Below, piece after piece: positions 57,297 to 64,000 of a DNA stretch of 64,000 nucleotides (position 1 is its first letter; every line of letters begins with the position of its first letter). The translations under genes were made by a program, and so were the position numbers. The stretch comes from Hippophae tibetana. Its lineage: Eukaryota > Streptophyta > Magnoliopsida > Rosales > Elaeagnaceae. The stretch is taken from positions 15,529,001 to 15,593,000 of the forward strand of contig CM072803.1 in the NCBI GenBank assembly GCA_037013495.1, written 5' to 3'. The notes under the pieces were generated by a model. The model ran no database searches. It saw only the letters and a program-made list of their open reading frames with translations, and was not told where the DNA came from.

Positions 57297-59661
57297 AAAA
57301 ATTACTAATTTTTTGTATAAGCATTTCTTCTTTCTTTTTTATGGATTTTCCTTCTTAAAATTCAAAACTTGTTTATATGTTTGTTTTATTAATATTTCAA
57401 AGAAAACATTTGAGTTTTATAGAAAATTTCACTTTTTATTAAAAAAAATATCTTAATTTCATTATGTTAAAAATAAAGTTATAATTTTTCATCGTTTAAT
57501 ATATAAGAAAAGTAATTCTTACATCTTTATTTATTTAATTTTTATTATTTATCTAATTTTTAATTTTTAATTAAGAATTTTCATTAATCAATTCTTATCG
57601 ACTAAAAACATTTTATTTATGAAAAATATTGAAGGTCTTGTTTTCTTGTTTTGTCTTAGGTCACAAAAGTCGTCGAATTATCCTTAATCTAAGTATTCAT
57701 TTATGATAATATTTGTTATGTTTATATAGGTAAATTTTATATTTTATAGTTAATTTAGATCTTTATCTAAATCCGTATTATCTAAAATCATACCGATTAT
57801 AATATGATATAAATATATAATTTTTACTTAAAGATGATCAATATATATTGGAACAGTAAAACATTAAATTGAAGAAGTTTACATTAAAAGATAAAAACTA
57901 ATTTTATTTCCTAATGTTTAAGAATGATTTTATTTTTAATTGAACACTTTTAATTGTTAATATTTTTTTTATCTAATATGTATCTTTTGACCTTTCATAA
58001 AATTTTATTTTCTTATATATATATATATATAGATACAGCCGTGAAGAATTTTTTCTCTTTAAAAAGAGATCGAAAGAAAATATAAAAAAAACATGAGTAA
58101 AAATAAGAAGCTATTAGTTTATAACTTTACTAAAAGCATTCACTTTTCTATATTAGTATTTTTTTTTAAATGGATTAATGATCTTTATTTTGCTCCATTA
58201 AATGAGTTTCCTATTTTTACTCTTGCATGTTGTCTTTTAGGTCTCAGATCTTTGGAATTTTGATTATGTTTTTCTCTCTTTTAATAGTTGTGATTTGTTT
58301 AAATTTTTAAGTCTCTCAAGTTTGGGTTGAAGGTTGAAGCCATGGACGAGAGGGGTAAAGAAGATGATGGTGAGAACAATGACAATGATTATTCGCATGT
58401 TTTTGTCAAGAAATAGTCATTTACAATGATTATTCGTGTCTGTTGTTGGGGAATGGTCATTCATGGGTGCTATAAATGGGGATTATAATGCTGTAAAGAT
58501 ATTTAAGAAAAAGACTTCAACCAGTTTAAATTAATTTCAAGTGGAGCGAAATACGGATTATAATTATGTGTTTTTTTTTAAATATCATCAGTTCACTGTT
58601 CATTTTATATATAATAAATGTGATGATTTAAAATTATTAATAAAAAATATAATAATATTTAAATTAAAAATTTATGATTTAAATTTAATACGTAAAAATA
58701 AAAATATATTCATTCCTTGAAATACGGCTTGCTTGTGGTTATTCTTTTAGTTTATATTTAGTTTACATTAATAAAAATATTAATCAAAATAATGGAAGAG
58801 TATTGTAATTTAATTATTAATTTAAAATAAAATATAAAACATTTTTACTTTAGTATGAATCATTATTATTCATACATCTCTTCCTAAATACTTTATAATT
58901 GTAAAATTATTTATTAATTTTTAATCATTTTATCTAATTTAAAAATAAAAAAATTATTTTTTAATTTTATTTTATTTATAATTTTTTAATTTTATAAATT
59001 TTAATTTAATATTTTTTATTATTTTAATTAAATTTATTTTATTTTATTATTTTTATTCTTATTACATTTTAATAATATGCTTGCGCTAGGATCTAATTTA
59101 ACCATTATTATATAATTTAAATTATAAGAAGTAATTTATTTTAAGTTATTTAGATATTTTATTAACATAATTTTTATAAAAAATATATAATTAACTGGAT
59201 TTTTAAAATTATAATTTATTAATATAATTTTATAATTATATTGTAAAAATTAAGTAATAAATTATGATACAAATAAAATAAACGCTTTTTGACAAAACAC
59301 AGAATAAGGAGAAGAAAAAACAAAATTTCTAACTGTGAACACTGAATAAAATCGGATGAATACGATGAACATGTGTCCTAAAAAGTGAGCTAAATAATGA
59401 TGATTGAGCAGATTTAAAAGGGGGAACAAAACATGAAAATACACCAAATCAATCAAAATGAGTTTCCCCTGAACCCCTACAAAGCCCCCACTGCAATTCA
59501 TTTACAAAAAACTTCACAATTCATCCTCAACTTTTGTAATCGTTCCCTATTTTATTGATATGTATTAGTATTTATTTGTTCGAATTGCGAATGAAATTTC
59601 TTTTTGATTAATTGTGTTTGTGCTGAGTTGAGTCATTTTATAGCATTGATAGGAAACCAAT
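57297..59661. other. AT-rich intergenic region
   Basis: No gene supported. 58320-58560 is somewhat less AT-rich and includes a short acidic frame starting at 58341 (MDERGKEDDGENNDNDYSHV) without support. 59280-59560 is also less AT-rich and may be a gene or leader remnant. Confidence 0.5.
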
Positions 59662-61147
59662 TGCATTTAATAAATACATAAATATATATTATAATAAATA
59701 ATATAATATTAAAATAATTGTTCATACGAAAATTATGTTATTAAAAGCTTTTTTTTTGTGTTTTTATGTTTTAAGTAAGTAAATTTAAAAGAACTAAATA
59801 TAAATAACAATAATTAATTAAATCAAAATTGATAACTAAGAAAATATATGAGAAAATATCTAAAAATATTAAATCTCTAATTTTTTAAGCATATGAATCA
59901 CTAAAATCCTTGCAATATAATTATCAATTAATTATATGACCAATTAAATGTAACGTAACATGTATTTATCTATCAAGTAAACTACATATCATATAGTAAT
60001 TAACCTAATTACATTCTCATGTCAATTAAATTGCATACTACTCATTAGGTTTATCAATTATAGATCACATACATTTCTTCCTAAAAACTATGCATGTTAT
60101 TTAATCAAGACATTCAATTAAATAATTCTCTCAAATATATTTAATTATCTCTATATATCAATCATTAACCAAACAATTAATAACATAAAAATTAGATTAA
60201 ATAACATAATTAAATTAAAATCATAACCACGGTAAAATATTAAATCATTACATGGTCAAAATTGGGTTCATAAAATCCCTAAATTAATAAATTAGCTAGA
60301 CATAATTTTGTTCATAAAGCTCATATTTTTTATAAAAAAAAAAGACATAAAAATTGATAAAGAAACGAGAAGAGGAAGAAATACAATCAATCTTTTGAAT
60401 TGTAACACTAATCTTCTCTTAAATCTCCACCAAAATTGTATCTCATTTTGGATTTCATTGTGATTTTCTCTCTCTTGGCTCTAAAATTAGATAAAAAATT
60501 ATGTTAATTTCGACTCATTAAGGTTTATGGGGCAATTAGGTGGTTAAATTAAGTTCAAATGTAATCTGGACTATCAAATCAGCTTCAAATCAAAGGCTAA
60601 AATGAAAAAAAATAACACTAACCAATAAGAGCATGCCACGTGGAAAGGAGAAATGTCGAACCAATCAATATATGACACATGGCATGGGTAAATGGTCTTG
60701 GTCAACGTATGCTGACTCAACACCATGTAGCGATCTATGATTCGTGATTATGGCTTGCGTGGTGCATGGGTTGAAAGAATGGACGAATCAGGTGATGACG
60801 TGTGACGAGTGCGTTGACTAAGTTGCAAAAATCAAAATAAATGTTGTGTTGACACATGGAATGACGTTGTGTCATATGGTATACACAGCGTTGCGTAATT
60901 GACCCTCTCTACTTTTGTTTCATCCACATGGCGTGCCTAATCAGCTCACCATCTTGCGTGGTGTTCACGTGGTAACTTCTAATTGATCATGCATTAAAAA
61001 AATTCAAAAAATATATTTTCACCTCTTTTTCACTAGAAAGTTTATATTTTAATATTTTTAACCCTCAAAATATTATTTATTAAATAAAACAAGCAACTAT
61101 TAAATAGAAAAGTTCAATGTTGACTCTACTTTCATAGAGTCATTACA
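59662..61147 (-). repeat. 3' LTR of the gypsy element (copy B)
   Basis: Starts tgtaatgactctatg on the minus strand and ends near aaatgca; about 1.49 kb. Inverted relative to copy A at 55020-56490. Confidence 0.78.
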
Positions 61148-61160
61148 TCTCCAAACTTAA
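61148..61160 (-). other. Polypurine tract of the gypsy element
   Basis: Minus strand aagtttggaga directly before the LTR start; the usual form in Athila/Tat elements is aagtttgggggag. Confidence 0.7.
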
Positions 61161-62747
61161 CTATTTGCTTGTCCTTAAGTAAAACCAAGTATTAACTAAA
61201 TAAATTGACACAATTAGTATATTCATAAATACATGCATATTTAACAAAAAACTTTTCCCCTCAAAATGTACAATTCTATGACAAAGAGGTTCACATATTT
61301 ATCAATCAACATTCCATCAATACAAGAATATGTAAGGTTTTTGATGACTTAATTCATGTGTGTGTGGCACATGATATCATCCAATGTCCTCATGAAATCA
61401 ACCTATATGGACTTAGCTAAAGATCAATAAGAACTTTACATACTTGTAATATAAGGCTTAGGTAAAGGTCGATAAATGAAGACATTTAGGCTCTTTCCAC
61501 ACCTTAGTTTTCGTTTTATTCATGCACTTTTTACCTACAATTGAGTTTTAACTTAATATTTTAGTGCATCATTTTGTATCATTCTTTTCATATTATTTTA
61601 TTCCACATCTTTTTTTCTGTAATTTCACAACACTCTCAAACTTATTTTCAATTATATTTTCTTTTTCTTTAGAGTGATAATTGTGTTATGAGTTTTTTTT
61701 TGTTTTTCTTTCTCTTTTTTTATAGAGTGCATTACATTTCACCTCACTCTATAGCATAACACACGATTGCATTTTTTTTCTTTTCATACAAGCTAAAGGT
61801 GTAAGGGTAAAGGTAATGTTTATTGGTTAGGCATAAAATATGACTTAAAGATATGAAAGATTCTTTGTTAAGCTCAAATGTGTGACTATAGATATTAACG
61901 ATAGTTAACTTGAAAGGCTCAATCGATCCAAATAAGACCTAATAATCTCTTTTGCTAAATACTATTCAGTATTTCACCTCAAGAGATAATCAAATAGATT
62001 CTAAAACATGGTAGATCTCATCAACTCACACAACTCACCACAAATTTTCTCTTAATAAGAGCACAAAAATCAATCATGAACATGTGCATAAAAAATTGAA
62101 TCAATCTAATCAAAACTAGCAAGCATATCAAATGATTAATGTAAGTATCTTAATGAGAATGTTACATTCTTTATCCTAGTTATGACAACCAATTTTTATC
62201 ATTGAGTTCATATGTTTCATATTGAGCGTGCATGCATTTAGTTTTCATATATTTATCAATTTCTATCAAAATCATGGTTAAAAACATCCTAAAAATTAAA
62301 AATGCATACTAAATATTAAAGTAGAAGATGAAGTTCCTCTCCCAAACTTAAATTACACATTATCTTCAACGTGTACATATAAATATGAAAAAGTAAAAGG
62401 AAAGAAAACTCTCTTAGCTTTGGCACACCATATTTGTCATTGAAACTGCTCAATCTTGTTGCGTCATTGCTTTCCACATTTATTTACCTACAAAATAAAA
62501 AACAATAAAAACATAAGTAAAAAATAACACTGGTTTGCCTCCTAACCAGCGTCATGTTTAACGTCCTTGATTAGATGGTCATATCAAATTCTAAGGTATA
62601 TCCCTTTGTGTCTATTTACTTTTGAGTTTGTATGAAATTAGTTTGAGTCTTGATTTGTTCAATAATACTTTATGTTTCGGTTTAAAAACACAGTACTCAA
62701 TTATCTTGTCATGTCATATTTTTTCCCTTTTGTACTTTTTGGCATTC
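61161..62747 (-). other. 3' non-coding interior of the gypsy element
   Basis: No coding region recognised. The part at 62500-62570 (tggtttgcctcctaaccagcg) is a word commonly seen between the pol region and 3' LTR of Athila/Tat elements. In an intact element RT and integrase would precede it. Confidence 0.6.
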
Positions 62748-64000
62748 TTATAAGCAATCCACCGTAATCCACCGTAATTCATCCAATTTATGCATTTCCA
62801 ACATCTTTTTCACCTCTCTATTGTACTCTTCTATTTGCCCACTTGATTGGGGATTGTAGGAAAACGGTGTTGGGTCTATCCTTGGTGGCGCTTCAATTGA
62901 TGGTTTGAGCTTAGCTCCTATTTCAAAATTATCTACAACCACATTAGGTATACATATGGAAGGTACAACCCCCAAATAGTTCATACAATCAACAATATCA
63001 ATCATAGATTCCATACTTTCAAAAATAAAACAAATTCATTTATTTCTTGGTTAGTGTACTTCATTGTTCATAACAAAATGTGTAATAGTCTTAAATGTGG
63101 ATGACTCAATAGATTCTTTTAAGTTATCATCACAATCAATAACATTTATCTTAAAGTATTCATTAGCATTATCAATATCAAGGGGTTTATATGCTTTAAC
63201 AACTTTAAACACTACTTGTTCATCTTGCACTCTCATTGTAAGCTCGCATTTTTGTACATCAATGAGTGCTTTTTTGGTTGCTTAGAATGGATGATCATGT
63301 ATGATAGGAATTTTACGGTCCTCTTCCATGTCAAGTACAATGAAATCTACCAACAAGATGAACTTGTCTACTTTTACTAGCACATCTTCTACCACACCTC
63401 AAGATCTCTTAATTGATATATTTTCCATCTGTAATGTTACTGAAGTGAGTTTGGTTTTACCAATCCCCAATATTTTGAAAATTGATAATGGTATAAGGTT
63501 AATGCTGACACCCAAGTCACACAGTGCTTTGTTAAGATGGATGTTCCCAATAGTGCAAGGATGTCAAAACTACCTAGATCTTTCAGTTTTTGGGGTGGTT
63601 TTCTAGAAAGGATGACACTACAACATTTAGTTAGGGTTATTGTTTCATTATCTTTGAGGCTCCTTTTCTTAGATAAGATGTCTTTTAAAAATTTGGCATA
63701 AGAAGGCATTTGTTCAAGTGCATCTGAAAATAGTATATTTATGTACAACTTCTTGAAGACATCTAGAAATTTTGAAAACTACATGTCTAACTTTTGCTTT
63801 TGCAGTCTTTAAGGGAAAGGAATAATAGGTTTGTAGAGGTTCCTCTTTTTTGGTTGAATTATTTCTTTTCCATTACTTTCTTTATCCATTAATTTCTCCC
63901 CATCCTTGTTAATTTCATGTTCCCCCTCATCATTTTTAGTCTCATGGTCATACTTATCCTTTTGAGTCTCATCTTCCCCCTCTAGAGTTTTACCACTGCT
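62748..64000 (-). pseudogene. Gypsy gag C terminus and protease (5' partial)
   Basis: From the right edge the minus strand reads the end of gag (DALEQMPSYAKFLKDILSKK, then KCCSVILSRKPPQKLKDLGS), then, after a frame change near 63540, the protease with the active-site region CDLGVSINLIPLSIF (normally LCDLGASINLMP). Further on VQDEQVVFKVVKAYKPLDID and CMNYLGVVPS ... KLKPSIEAPPRIDPTPF close the protease domain. Stops occur near 63284, 63050 and 62748. After that the polyprotein ends and RT is absent. Confidence 0.8.

Larger units (their letters stand above)
59662..64000 (-). mobile_element. Athila/Tat-like Ty3/gypsy element, 3' part, runs off the right edge
   Basis: Minus-strand element with a 3' LTR (59662-61147), a polypurine tract, a non-coding stretch and gag/protease remnants up to the edge. 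The sequence ctggttaggaggcaaacc (minus strand, near 62540) and ggacaagcaaatagttaagt before the LTR are typical of the 3' non-coding region of these elements. RT, RNase H and integrase are missing between protease and the 3' region, so the element is internally deleted. Confidence 0.8.

Noticed and set aside
1..64000. CRISPR arrays, operons, tRNA or rRNA genes, plasmid or phage features
   Set aside because: None seen; repeats are transposon-derived and genes have plant exon-intron structure.

Overview
The window is nuclear DNA of a flowering plant, most likely a eudicot. The genes have GT-AG introns and long AT-rich intergenic stretches, and they belong to plant families: a pheophorbide a oxygenase (PAO)/PTC52-type Rieske oxygenase, an O-fucosyltransferase-like type II membrane protein, a plant F-box/LRR protein and an R2R3-MYB. 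Most of the rest is plant transposable elements. The species cannot be named from the sequence. No bacterial, organellar or CRISPR-like feature was seen.

Layout. 1-3547: 3' part of a PAO/PTC52-like gene on the + strand, six exons visible, 5' exons outside the window. 3548-8837: a complete but broken Ty1/copia element (element 1, minus strand), whose LTR begins 136 bp after that gene's stop codon. 8838-13817: AT-rich DNA with a short tandem duplication, ending in a T-tract and a run of 32 G. 13999-16980: a decayed SKIP19-type F-box/LRR gene. 17153-17740: a hAT-type MITE with a perfect 8-bp target duplication. 18730-20424: an intact single-exon O-fucosyltransferase-like gene. 25034-32336: an old TNT1-type copia element (element 2, minus) split by a 2.6-kb inverted-repeat unit (28099-30723) made of Ty3/gypsy LTR sequence, with its own 5-bp target duplication. 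32885-37467: a decayed copia element (element 4) that received a young, rearranged copia insertion (element 3, 33470-36144; LTRs identical where both exist; 5-bp target duplication). 41085-42369: a two-exon MYB5-like gene on the minus strand. 44711-46340: an ~800-bp tandem duplication. 47644-57293: a degraded En/Spm (CACTA) transposon of about 9.65 kb, interrupted by a lone gypsy LTR. 59662-64000: the 3' LTR and the gag/protease part of a deleted Athila/Tat-like gypsy element running off the right edge, whose LTR matches the lone LTR in inverted orientation.

The three apparently working host genes are unrelated: plastid tetrapyrrole/Rieske chemistry, Golgi-type glycosylation and transcriptional regulation. 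Nothing suggests a cluster. The main interest is structural: an inverted-LTR unit bounded by a clean target duplication, a recent copia copy with an internal inversion and a truncated 5' LTR, a G32 homopolymer, and several levels of nesting. I found no convincing new multi-gene system.
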